DNA from: Methylobacter psychrophilus
GTDB lineage: Bacteria; Pseudomonadota; Gammaproteobacteria; Methylococcales; Methylomonadaceae
NCBI RefSeq assembly: GCF_025583945.1
Contig: NZ_JAOEGU010000029.1
Span: 1-49,772 of the forward strand
DNA length: 49,772 nucleotides
Direction: 5' to 3'
In this document: positions 42,314-49,543 of the stretch, piece after piece
How positions within the stretch are numbered: position 1 is the stretch's first letter
Layout of the letters: each line of letters begins with the position of its first letter
The notes under the pieces: generated by a model
Told to the model about the DNA's origin: nothing
Seen by the model: the letters and a program-made list of their open reading frames with translations, nothing else
Databases searched by the model: none
Position numbers and translations under genes: made by a program

Positions 42314-43435
42314 ATGCGAGACATATCAATTTCTCTCTATTCAGAGTCTAGGCACGGTAGGGGGTGGGTTGGAGTTTTGATTACGGGATGGGAAGCACCT
42401 CAGGGAGATACCAGAGCCTGTTTTAAACGGTGGGGACATAAAAAGCCATTTTTAGGTATATCCGGATGGCAAGTTGCCGAAGATTGGGTGAAGGTAGAGA
42501 GACGAACTTCTGATGCTAGTGTTACTAATTTAACTTTCTCCCCGGAGGTGACTACTTGGTTAGAGGAAGGAAGTAACTATATCCTTTTTTTAGAGGTGGA
42601 AGGGATAAATGTATTTGAAATTCCGGTTAGGTGGGGAGGTATTGTGGCTAATAATCTTCTGCTTGTTTCGAAAAAACATACTTCGAACCATGAATTAGTT
42701 GATTCAGGTTTATTAGTAGTAGATAGTTTTATGTGTGATGAAGCTTCCGATAAAATATCTCAAGAGGATGAGGCCGCTTGGATTACTGCCAAGCAACTTG
42801 ATACGAAAACTGGATACAAAGAATATTTGGATAGATTTCCATCAGGTAATTTTTTGGAAGCTGCTGAAAAGGCCTTTTGGCAATTTATGCCATCCAGTGT
42901 AATAGTATGCGTTTTGTCTAATATTTCTGAAACTAATAAGGTCAATTGCAGTATAGACACTAGTGTCTTTTTGTTATCCTCTGCGGGTAAGGTTCGTGGT
43001 GATCTCGATTTTGTTTCTTCTTTTGCATCTGGAGGAGATTCAGGGCAGATTCTTTCGAGATCTCCTTGTGGATCTGTCCGACATTTGGGCAAAGGTAATG
43101 GTTTGCTAAATAGCTCCCCCATGGAGTCGGTTGTTATAGATTTTAGTAATTTACCTTCGCAAATTAATTCAATAGCTATTACTGTGTCTATTTATACCAA
43201 GTCAAGAATAGTAGGACTTGAATCTGTTATTAGCGGTACAGTAGAGATTCTTCAATGTGAACCGAAGATTTTAATTGATGAAATACCTATGCAAAAGGGA
43301 TTGTCAGGAATTAAAGGAATTTTTTTGGTCGAGTTTATTCGACGGGGAGATGATTGGGTGATTCTTAAGAAAAACAAAACATTTGCCGATGGTCTTAATG
43401 ACATCTGCAAATATTTCGGGCTTGAGGTATGCTGA
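42314..43435 (+). CDS. TerD-domain protein with extra N-terminal regions
   Basis: A 373-residue soluble protein. Residues about 195-373 form a TerD-type domain: DTSVFLLSSAGKVRGDLDFV, then SVRHLGKGN, VVIDFSNLPSQINSIAITV and DDWVILKKNKTFADGL at the end, with the acidic calcium-binding pattern of TerD/stress proteins. Residues about 154-190 contain AWITAKQ-LDTKTGYKEYLDRFPSG, the helical YLxxFPxG motif often attached to caspase-like and other conflict effectors. The first 150 residues are unrecognised. It follows srfC by 42 bases and links the Srf genes to the Ter system. Confidence 0.75.
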   Translation: MRDISISLYSESRHGRGWVGVLITGWEAPQGDTRACFKRWGHKKPFLGISGWQVAEDWVKVERRTSDASVTNLTFSPEVTTWLEEGSNYILFLEVEGINVFEIPVRWGGIVANNLLLVSKKHTSNHELVDSGLLVVDSFMCDEASDKISQEDEAAWITAKQLDTKTGYKEYLDRFPSGNFLEAAEKAFWQFMPSSVIVCVLSNISETNKVNCSIDTSVFLLSSAGKVRGDLDFVSSFASGGDSGQILSRSPCGSVRHLGKGNGLLNSSPMESVVIDFSNLPSQINSIAITVSIYTKSRIVGLESVISGTVEILQCEPKILIDEIPMQKGLSGIKGIFLVEFIRRGDDWVILKKNKTFADGLNDICKYFGLEVC

Positions 43436-43450
43436 ACAGTATGACTATAA

Positions 43451-44578
43451 GTGTGCAATGCTGCCCACAGAGAACCGTTATTTAATGAAAGTAGTTCGCT
43501 TATTACCAAACTTGGGCTTGATAATAAGCAAGTAGGGCTTTATCACTTAATGTCTAAATTCTATGAAATAGAACCAAATCTGGAAAACTACTGGCGTTCA
43601 ATTATTCTGTTTGGCCGTAATGTCGCATCATATAAATTTGCCTTAGCCAAAGCGTTATATGATTTAAAAGATAGCGGTGATTCTGTTATTAGCCTGGAAC
43701 AATTGGCGGTGCCGTTTTCCAGACATATTGCCGAGCATTTGGTTGTGTGTGATAAACAAATTACCTCGGCAAGCAGCAAGTTTCTGGATGGCTGTCGGGA
43801 TTTTAATGCCAAGCAAATCAACCAGGATGCCTTGATTGATTTAACGGTTCAGTTGGGTTTTAACAATGTGCTGGATGCCTTTCACAATGTCCATGAACAA
43901 GAGCTTCCAGTCCGTTTTTTTATGGATGAAAGAAAAACCAAAGGCGGCATTACTTTAACGGATAATTTTTATCGTTTGGGCGAGCAATATCAGTATGATA
44001 ATTTGGCCGCAGAAACTGAATCACGCTGGCGCTTGGTTGAAACCGCTTGGGAATTAAATTTACCCAAGCATTTAATTCAAGTGGATTATAAAGAAGAAAC
44101 CCGCGAATTTTTTGCGGACAATAAATTGCGGCGTGTCGCTGTCACCGCCGCCAGTCCGTCTTTAAACGGTTACCAAAAAGGCCGGTGTTTTTATTGTTTC
44201 AGGGATATTTCCCTGGATAATAATCACGCTGATTTTGCCGATGTGGATCATTTCTTTCCGCATGATTTACGAAAATGTGATGCCGAAAAACCCATTAACG
44301 GTGTCGCAAATTTGGTGTTGTCCTGTGTTGATTGCAACAGGGGCGTGAGCGGAAAATTTGCCAACTTACCGGCGTTGCCATTGCTGCAACGTCTGCATGA
44401 TCGCAATGAGTATTTAATCACCAGTCATCATCCGCTCAGGGAAACGTTAATTGTACAAACGGGGTGCTCTACCGAGAAACGTCAACAGTTTTTGCAGGAT
44501 GCTTATAATTGTTCAATCACTCATTATGGCTTTAATCAAAAATGGCAACCACCACAACAAGGTATTGCTATTTTTTAA
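43451..44578 (+). CDS. HNH endonuclease with CxxC zinc motifs
   Basis: A 375-residue nuclease. The catalytic zinc HNH domain occupies about residues 235-310: CFYC, then DVDHFFPHDL (the HNH-type His), and NLVLSCVDCNRG(V)SGK with the second Cys pair. The N-terminal 230 residues are helical (WRSIILFGRNVASYKFALAKALYDL), a region found in related defence nucleases. The start is uncertain: GTG at 43451 is the first codon after an in-frame stop, and a good ATG at 43459 is in another frame, so a start-site frameshift is possible. It follows the TerD gene by 15 bases and may be the effector of the operon. Confidence 0.75.
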   Translation: MCNAAHREPLFNESSSLITKLGLDNKQVGLYHLMSKFYEIEPNLENYWRSIILFGRNVASYKFALAKALYDLKDSGDSVISLEQLAVPFSRHIAEHLVVCDKQITSASSKFLDGCRDFNAKQINQDALIDLTVQLGFNNVLDAFHNVHEQELPVRFFMDERKTKGGITLTDNFYRLGEQYQYDNLAAETESRWRLVETAWELNLPKHLIQVDYKEETREFFADNKLRRVAVTAASPSLNGYQKGRCFYCFRDISLDNNHADFADVDHFFPHDLRKCDAEKPINGVANLVLSCVDCNRGVSGKFANLPALPLLQRLHDRNEYLITSHHPLRETLIVQTGCSTEKRQQFLQDAYNCSITHYGFNQKWQPPQQGIAIF

Positions 44579-44581
44579 GGG
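44488..44581 (+). repeat. repeat copy A: 3-prime end of HNH gene
   Basis: The last 94 bases around the stop codon of the HNH gene occur again at 46981-47073. The two copies differ by one deleted base and two substitutions and are both in the same orientation. Confidence 0.9.
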
Positions 44582-44648
44582 GAAAATGCTGACCAGCTGA
44601 TAAGTTTCGCTGGCTCCCAATTTTCAGTTTGGGAACCAGTAATCGTAT

Positions 44649-45284
44649 CTATTGGGCTTTTCCTGCTTGATGCACTGCTGATTTAATCGCCACATCACCG
44701 TCTTTACGGTTATTGGCTAGTAGTGTTAACGTGTCTCCATTTTGGGTCATGTGAAAATACTTTAAGGTATTCATACCAATTAATACTTCATCCAAATACT
44801 GATTGATGTTGGCATTGAGGTTTATTATTTCGGCACCCCCAATTTTTAGGTTATTTATTCGGGTCAGATGATCACTGACTTGACCCCCTGCCGTATTTGA
44901 CTTTATCTCATTACCGAAAGGTAAATTTGCCGTTATAGCCATTTTTGCAGGAATTGAGGTTTTGGTTGCCCCCGTATCGATTAGAAAAGGCATAGGAATA
45001 TTATTAATCAATGCTGTGCCTCTGAAATGTCCTTGACGGTCGGCTTTTAAAACAACTCCGCCCTGCAATGTTTCAGAAGGGTTCTGATTCTGTAAAATCA
45101 CAGTTTCATTGGTCTTGCTCAAAAAAGTATCCGCGCCATACCAAAGCCCTGAAAGCGTAATAAGCGGATATAAGAGATAAATGATTCTCTTGTTATTACT
45201 TGGTGGCTTTTTAGGGGTTAAATTTGGTGATTGGCGTGGCGTTTTATTCCTGTCACGGTAATAATCGCGATCCTGTAAGCCCAT
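44649..45284 (-). CDS. retropepsin-like aspartic protease, membrane-anchored
   Basis: A 211-residue protein. Residues 1-32 are a basic cytoplasmic tail, about 33-52 a transmembrane helix (RIIYLLYPLITLSGLWYGA), and about 85-190 a single retropepsin-type domain with the active site FLIDTGATKTSIP (Asp103), then GGAEIINLNANI and VLIGMNTLKYF. Such proteins work as homodimers in the periplasm. The family is widely distributed in proteobacteria; the substrate is unknown. It stands alone, facing the end of the HNH gene, and is probably a chromosomal gene and not part of the defence block. Confidence 0.85.
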   Translation of the reverse strand: MGLQDRDYYRDRNKTPRQSPNLTPKKPPSNNKRIIYLLYPLITLSGLWYGADTFLSKTNETVILQNQNPSETLQGGVVLKADRQGHFRGTALINNIPMPFLIDTGATKTSIPAKMAITANLPFGNEIKSNTAGGQVSDHLTRINNLKIGGAEIINLNANINQYLDEVLIGMNTLKYFHMTQNGDTLTLLANNRKDGDVAIKSAVHQAGKAQ

Positions 45285-45385
45285 TATTTTCTCCAGAAAA
45301 TTTATTTTTATGTTTGTAGTATTCTCAATCGCTGGCTAATTATAACCATGACTACATAAGTCCAATTTAGTAAGATAAGACCTTT

Positions 45386-45437
45386 TGTCCGGCGTCAATT
45401 ACCCTGTCCGGTCGGACAAGGTAATTGACGCCGGACA
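45386..45437. repeat. near-perfect 25-bp inverted repeat (2-base loop)
   Basis: TGTCCGGCGTCAATTACC... (45386-45410) pairs with 45413-45437 across GT with one mismatch in 25. It is a very stable potential cruciform or RNA hairpin between two minus-strand genes. No T-run follows on either side, so a simple terminator is not obvious; a repeated extragenic or MITE-like element is possible. Confidence 0.7.
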
Positions 45438-45526
45438 GCAAATACTTGCCGAGCGGCATTACCGGTGTTTAACCGATTTTTTGGAAAAAGCTTATTAATA
45501 TTTACAAAACAGCTAAATATCCACCA

Positions 45527-46114
45527 TTATTTTTTAATGACAAAATTATGCCAAGTCAAATTTCTTGACGCTTCTGTTTCACTTTCCTGTACCAGGATCG
45601 TGCATTGATTTTCTGCAAAGAATTTTAAAAAATCAGTCATATTGATCGTTTCATAGAGCTTGCCTTTTTCTCGGTTATCGGTTTCATGGGTGCCGCGAAA
45701 GGAGATGATTAAGCAACCCGAATCGTTAAGTAATTGCAGTAAACGCAGACAGGCAGTGTTTAAGGCAAGGGGATTTAAATGCATCAATACGGCAGAGCAC
45801 AGAATATTCTGAAACTGCGATTTACCCAGATGGTTTAGCTCAGGCAAGGCATCTTGAAAAAAATGCTCGGTAGGGTACAACGCTTGAGCCTGTTGTAACA
45901 TCTGTTCCGAGGCATCCACACCGGTTGCCGGAAATCCCTGTTGGGTTAACCAATGGGTATCACGGCCAATGCCACAACCCACATCAAGCGTTGTACCATT
46001 TTTGATAAAATAGTGGTCAATTAAGGCATAAATGCGCTGCGGCGTTAACGTTACATGTAACTGTGCAATGCTTGCTGCTTCGCGGTTGTAAGTGTCTATG
46101 GTTTGTTTATCCAT
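45527..46114 (-). CDS. SAM-dependent methyltransferase
   Basis: A 195-residue class I methyltransferase. Motif I is LDVGCGIGRDTHWL (about 43-57), followed by an acidic position in ATGVDASEQML, then DALPEL and a post-motif region LCSAVLMHLNP. I start at the ATG at 46114 (MDKQTIDTYNREA), which matches the usual beginning of such proteins; a longer frame from 46165 would overlap the PIN gene. The target cannot be predicted; the short length suggests a small-molecule enzyme. It is followed by the hairpin at 45386-45437. Confidence 0.82.
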   Translation of the reverse strand: MDKQTIDTYNREAASIAQLHVTLTPQRIYALIDHYFIKNGTTLDVGCGIGRDTHWLTQQGFPATGVDASEQMLQQAQALYPTEHFFQDALPELNHLGKSQFQNILCSAVLMHLNPLALNTACLRLLQLLNDSGCLIISFRGTHETDNREKGKLYETINMTDFLKFFAENQCTILVQESETEASRNLTWHNFVIKK

Positions 46115-46143
46115 GGCTGGTTTTTTATAGCAGTGAGTTAAGA

Positions 46144-46560
46144 TTAATTGCCATGTAATTGCCAAAAGTCAGCTGGCTTGATAATTGAGTAAACAGTGGA
46201 CAGAACAATTAAATCCTTGTCACCGGTAACAAGATATTTGGCGTTTGAAGCCAGAAATGTTCCAAGGACAGATTGGTCTGCGGCATCATGAAGCTGGGGA
46301 TCTTCTATTGGTTCAGGTTCAACCAGATCAGCGAGAAAAGCCAAACTATTCACAAAATCGCGCATTTCAGAATTGGACCAACCCAAGCGATGATTAAGTC
46401 TTGGAAAGACGCGTAGCAATTTATCTAAAATATATTGGGAAAGTATCACATCTAAGCTACCACTTTGCCAGGCAGCGACAATTTTTCTTGGTATGGAATT
46501 TGGATAAGCCGTACCGGAAAGTTAAACATGGGTATCCAAAACGATGCAAACATTAGCCAT
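46144..46560 (-). pseudogene. PIN-domain toxin broken by an early nonsense codon
   Basis: From the ATG at 46560 the minus strand reads MANVCIVLDTHV, then a TAA, then LSGTAYPNSIPRKIVAAWQ and on through the PIN domain to 46144 without further break (later acidic motif GDKDLIVL). The family has VLDTNVLLSG here, so the stop probably arose from a Leu codon (TTA to TAA), and the Asn of the motif is His. A shorter frame from 46449 could only make the C-terminal part without the first catalytic Asp. It pairs with the antitoxin gene 8 bases upstream. Confidence 0.82.
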
Positions 46561-46568
46561 AATCAGTG

Positions 46569-46838
46569 TTAAGAATGCCTGATTTCGGAAACAATAGTAT
46601 CGATTTCATCCAGGTCGTCTTCTTCTGGAATAGTCGAATAAGCTTTGGCAAGACGCTGGCTTAGTATCTCAAAGCGATCTTTAAATCGGCGTATCCGCTC
46701 AAATAGTTGTGTATCAACCAAGGCAGCCACAGGTTTTCCGTCTTTTTTAATCACTATGGAGTCATGGCGGTATTGCACCTGATTGATCATTTCACCCAGA
46801 TTTTTCCGGAATACAGCCGCATTTACTTCGTTAATCAT
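46569..46838 (-). CDS. Phd/YefM-type antitoxin
   Basis: An 89-residue DNA-binding antitoxin. The N-terminal fold is typical: INEVNAAVFRKNLGEMINQVQ, then SIVIKKDGKPVAALVD, followed by a helical toxin-binding tail rich in acidic residues (PEEDDLDEIDTIVSE). It is the first gene of a two-gene operon with the PIN toxin at 46144-46560, which carries a nonsense mutation. The intact antitoxin may persist as an orphan regulator. Start: ATG at 46838. Confidence 0.87.
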   Translation of the reverse strand: MINEVNAAVFRKNLGEMINQVQYRHDSIVIKKDGKPVAALVDTQLFERIRRFKDRFEILSQRLAKAYSTIPEEDDLDEIDTIVSEIRHS

Positions 46839-47225
46839 GTTAATTCTCTATTGTAGACATTTGATCGTATTGATTAATATGAGTAATGTCAATCATGGAT
46901 TTTAAGACATTGACGCCAATAGAATTTAACTGATGATCAAAAAGATCGGTGTAAATGTGTTGGGTTATAAGGCACCCTTCGTTTTTGCAGGATGCTTATA
47001 ATTGTTCAATCACCATTGTGGCTTTAATCAAAAATGGCAGCCACCACAACAAGGTATTGCTATTTTTTAAGGGTTATGTGAGATTTAATAATCCAAAGGT
47101 TATAAGCTGTATTCGAGCAATAACGTAATCCCGGCATTTAAAGCATCAAAACGCCGAGGTTCGCTTTATTTATCGCAGTCTGTATACTCTTTGTTTTTTG
47201 TAAAAAATTATCCAAGGAGCGAATC
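46839..47225. other. intergenic region holding an HNH 3-prime fragment
   Basis: No complete gene. The region includes the 93-base repeat copy at 46981-47073 and otherwise AT-rich sequence. The divergent promoters of the Phd-type antitoxin (minus) and the following antitoxin remnant (plus) should lie here. Confidence 0.5.
46981..47073 (+). repeat. repeat copy B: stray 3-prime end of an HNH gene
   Basis: Nearly identical to 44488-44581 (one deletion, two substitutions), but with nothing of the HNH gene before it. It is a fragment left by duplication, recombination or decay of a second HNH gene copy. The deletion shifts the frame, so it cannot be coding. Confidence 0.88.
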
Positions 47226-47423
47226 ATGTATGTATATCGTACTATTCAACGGCTTAATAACTTACATGTTCAATTTGATCTACCGCCTGAATTTGCGGGC
47301 TGCACTGAAGCTGAAATCATCGTGTTGCCTGTGTCTTCTTAACCTGAATCTACAACTTGGGAAGAGCGTGTATTAGCTTTTGCTGGGACATTAAGTGACG
47401 ATTTTTCCGATAATATTAATTAA
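47226..47423 (+). pseudogene. antitoxin-like gene with nonsense codon
   Basis: After a good AAGGAG site the ATG at 47226 opens MYVYRTIQRLNNLHVQF, continuing to EIIVLPVSS and a TAA at 47340-47342. The same frame then continues PESTTWEERVLAFAGTLSDD to a natural stop at 47421-47423. The pattern (short beta N-terminus then a helical acidic tail) is that of small antitoxins paired with PIN toxins. A single substitution (for example CAA to TAA) explains the break. No matching toxin follows. Confidence 0.6.
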
Positions 47424-47638
47424 ATCATTGTTCATGCTCTTGCTATGATACGTGTTCAGCGCTATAAAAGCCGTAGCACAGTTGATTATTCAGAATTAAT
47501 TAAAGGCGGTCAATGTTGATTCAGTATCATTCACCGAGTTGTGTATACCCGACAAAACGTTACGGTTACTCCGTCAAGAAGGTCAGGGTACTTGGTTATT
47601 AACTTACCGTTATATTAAAACGCACTGGAGCCAGTACA

Positions 47639-47914
47639 ATGAATTTATCAGTCCAAGACATTACTGCAGAAATCTTGACCTTGCCAGAACAAGAACAACA
47701 AGAAGTAGCCGACTTTATTGAATTTTTAAAAACCAAATTAGCGCGGCGACAAGCTAAACGGTTTGAATCACGTCAACAAACTCCACCAAATCAACTAACC
47801 GAAGGAGCACGAGTGTTACAAGTGTTGGAAGAAGTCGGGCTTTTAGGGTGCATGGAAGGCGGTGATGGTAAATTATCAGAGGATTACAAACAGCACCTAT
47901 GGGAAGATGAATGA
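47639..47914 (+). CDS. DUF2281-like antitoxin of a PIN-type pair
   Basis: A 91-residue protein. The N-terminus SVQDITAEILTLPEQEQQEVADFIEFLK is the typical helical region of DUF2281-like antitoxins, followed by a basic linker (KLARRQAKRFESRQQ) and an acidic tail. The stop overlaps the ATG of the toxin gene by four bases (ATGA). This is the only apparently complete TA pair in the right-hand part of the window. Confidence 0.8.
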   Translation: MNLSVQDITAEILTLPEQEQQEVADFIEFLKTKLARRQAKRFESRQQTPPNQLTEGARVLQVLEEVGLLGCMEGGDGKLSEDYKQHLWEDE

Positions 47915-48342
47915 TTATTGCTGATACCGGTTTTTGGGTAGCATTATTTGACCCACGAGACAATCATCATCAAACAGTACGCGCTTACGCGCTAACAATT
48001 AACGAGCCGTTAATTACAACACTGCCCGTTGTAACCGAAGTTTGTTATTTGCTACAAAAAAGATGTAATCCGCTTAAAGCTGCTATTTTCTTAAAAACTC
48101 AACAAACTGCCCACTTGTTTAGTTTATTCGCAATTAAAGAGGCGCATTTGCCACGCATCGTAGAACTCATGATTCAGTACGCCGATTTACCGATGGATTT
48201 AGCGGATGCTTCTTTGGTGCTATTAGCCGAAGAATTAGGTCACGGGCGCATTATCTCTACAGATAGACGCGATTTTCATACCTATCGTTGGAAAAATCAC
48301 CAGCCGTTTTGTAATTTGTTGGAGGTTGCGTTGTGTCAATGA
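47911..48342 (+). CDS. VapC-like PIN-domain toxin
   Basis: A 143-residue ribonuclease-type toxin. The acidic catalytic residues of the PIN fold are present: Asp5 in IIADTGFWVALFD, Glu in VVTEVCYLL (about 43), Asp in DLADASLVLLAEE (about 98-102) and the final Asp in IISTDRRDF. It is translationally coupled to the antitoxin in front (ATGA). In contrast to its neighbours it has no stop or frameshift. It probably cleaves RNA (tRNA or rRNA) when freed from the antitoxin. Confidence 0.86.
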   Translation: MIIADTGFWVALFDPRDNHHQTVRAYALTINEPLITTLPVVTEVCYLLQKRCNPLKAAIFLKTQQTAHLFSLFAIKEAHLPRIVELMIQYADLPMDLADASLVLLAEELGHGRIISTDRRDFHTYRWKNHQPFCNLLEVALCQ

Positions 48343-48348
48343 TTTTTC

Positions 48349-48405
48349 GCTTTAGCCAAAGCACCCTACGATTTAAAAGGTAGTGTTAATATTAATATCG
48401 AGTAG
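48349..48405 (+). pseudogene. small fragment similar to the HNH gene N-terminal region
   Basis: The frame reads ALAKAPYDLKGSVNINIE and a stop, similar to ALAKALYDLKDSGDSVISLE of the HNH gene (43640-43699). The DNA also agrees, for example TTAGCCAAAGC and ATTTAAAAG in the same spacing. It lies 1.3 kb from the 3-prime fragment at 46981. The two may be pieces of one second HNH copy, which would then be rearranged because the order is reversed. Confidence 0.5.
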
Positions 48406-48460
48406 TTTTTAAACTGTTGAGCGCCGTTTATTAAAATCAAGATGATTCGAGGAGTATTTA

Positions 48461-48670
48461 ATGATGAATTTAAATCCGATAAAACAATACGCTGACGTTG
48501 TGAATGGTGTCATACATACTAAACGTGTCGAATTAACCATTGTGCCTTTAGATGATGACATCTCGTTACGCACTGCATTTCAACAATTTTTACTTGATAG
48601 TCCGGAAATGTCGGATGATGAATATATTGCTATTGAAGAAAAAAGACGGCATTTGCAACAATGGAAATAA
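48461..48670 (+). CDS. antitoxin of a decayed VapBC-like pair
   Basis: A 69-residue protein (ATG preceded by GAGGAG) with an acidic C-terminal half (DSPEMSDDEYIAIEEKRRHL). Its last ten bases overlap the ATG of a PIN toxin frame (48661), the usual coupled arrangement. The toxin is broken, so this antitoxin is probably an orphan. The family is not certain; position and size are the main evidence. Confidence 0.65.
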   Translation: MMNLNPIKQYADVVNGVIHTKRVELTIVPLDDDISLRTAFQQFLLDSPEMSDDEYIAIEEKRRHLQQWK

Positions 48671-48896
48671 TTTGCCTCGACACGAATGTACTGATTGCTC
48701 ATAAACGCGCCAAGAAAGCTGATATAGATACAACGTTTTTGTATCAGTTAACGATAAAACCATACTAATTTGCTGTATCCAGTATTACGGTATATGAATT
48801 ATTACGCGGTGATAATCAGGACGAAGATGCTTATTGGAAAGCCATGTTTAGCAACATGACCGTACCGGATTTTGATAGTCATTGTGTACTTTGAGA
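48661..48896 (+). pseudogene. VapC-like PIN toxin, nonsense and truncation
   Basis: The ATG overlaps the antitoxin stop (ATGGAAATAA). The frame reads MEIICLDTNVLIAHKRAKKA, the PIN N-terminus with the catalytic Asp, and meets TAA at 48766-48768. It continues FAVSSITVYELLRGDNQDED with the second catalytic acid, then ends at TGA 48894-48896, before the C-terminal third with the remaining Asp residues. Both a nonsense codon and a truncated C-terminus make it inactive. Confidence 0.82.
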
Positions 48897-49030
48897 TAAT
48901 TGACAAGGTACAAACATGTTTAATTTGTTTTTGAGATAGGGTAATGGAACGCTGCAAAATCCGAGTTGTAATTTTCGTTTATTTCGTTTATCTTGCGTCA
49001 CATAATTAATAATAATTTGGAGTAAGCAGT

Positions 49031-49486
49031 GTGACGTTATCTAATGTGGTTCATTTGCCCACAGCGCAAGAAGCAGAAGAAGCTAAAATAACCAGCCGCG
49101 CTTTATCAAAATATGTCCATAACGAAAGGCTTCATTTAAAAATAGCCAGTAATAATAATGAATCAGAAGATTTAATTTTACCGGGCTATGCTATAAATTT
49201 GTTACTCACCATGTTGACGGAAATGTCCAAAGGCAATGCCATAACGGTTATGCCAATACATGCAGAATTGTCTACTCAGGAAACGGCAGAATTATTAAAT
49301 GTAAGTCGGCCACATTTAGTTTATTTGTTGGAGCAGGGCAAAATTCCATTTAGAAAAGTGGGTACGCACCGACGCGTTTTGGCTAAGGATGTGTTCGAAT
49401 ATAAGCAACGAATTGATGAAGCTCGACTCAAAGCTCTCGATGACTTGGCTACCCAAGCTCAAGAGCTGGGCATGGGTTATGAATAG
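49031..49486 (+). CDS. excisionase-type HTH antitoxin/DNA-binding protein
   Basis: A 151-residue protein. Residues about 88-140 are an excisionase-type winged helix: ELSTQETAELLNVSRPHLVYLLEQGKIPFRKVGTHRRVLAKDV. The N-terminal 80 residues resemble antitoxins that pair with PIN toxins. The start is GTG at 49031, nine bases after GGAG. A PIN toxin would be expected next but is missing; instead a nucleotidyltransferase gene follows, so this may be another orphan antitoxin. Confidence 0.78.
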   Translation: MTLSNVVHLPTAQEAEEAKITSRALSKYVHNERLHLKIASNNNESEDLILPGYAINLLLTMLTEMSKGNAITVMPIHAELSTQETAELLNVSRPHLVYLLEQGKIPFRKVGTHRRVLAKDVFEYKQRIDEARLKALDDLATQAQELGMGYE

Positions 49487-49543
49487 TGGCAAAGTTTTCA
49501 GTTATTTATTTATTTTCTTAACTTCTTATTAATAGGCTACTTT

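Noticed and set aside
47191-47376. 61-codon frame beginning MFFVKN
   Set aside because: It is a frame shadow of the antitoxin remnant that starts at 47226 behind a proper ribosome site.
47445-47519. 24-codon frame beginning MIRVQRYK after the antitoxin remnant
   Set aside because: Too short to assign; could be the tail of a lost toxin or antitoxin gene but no motif supports it.
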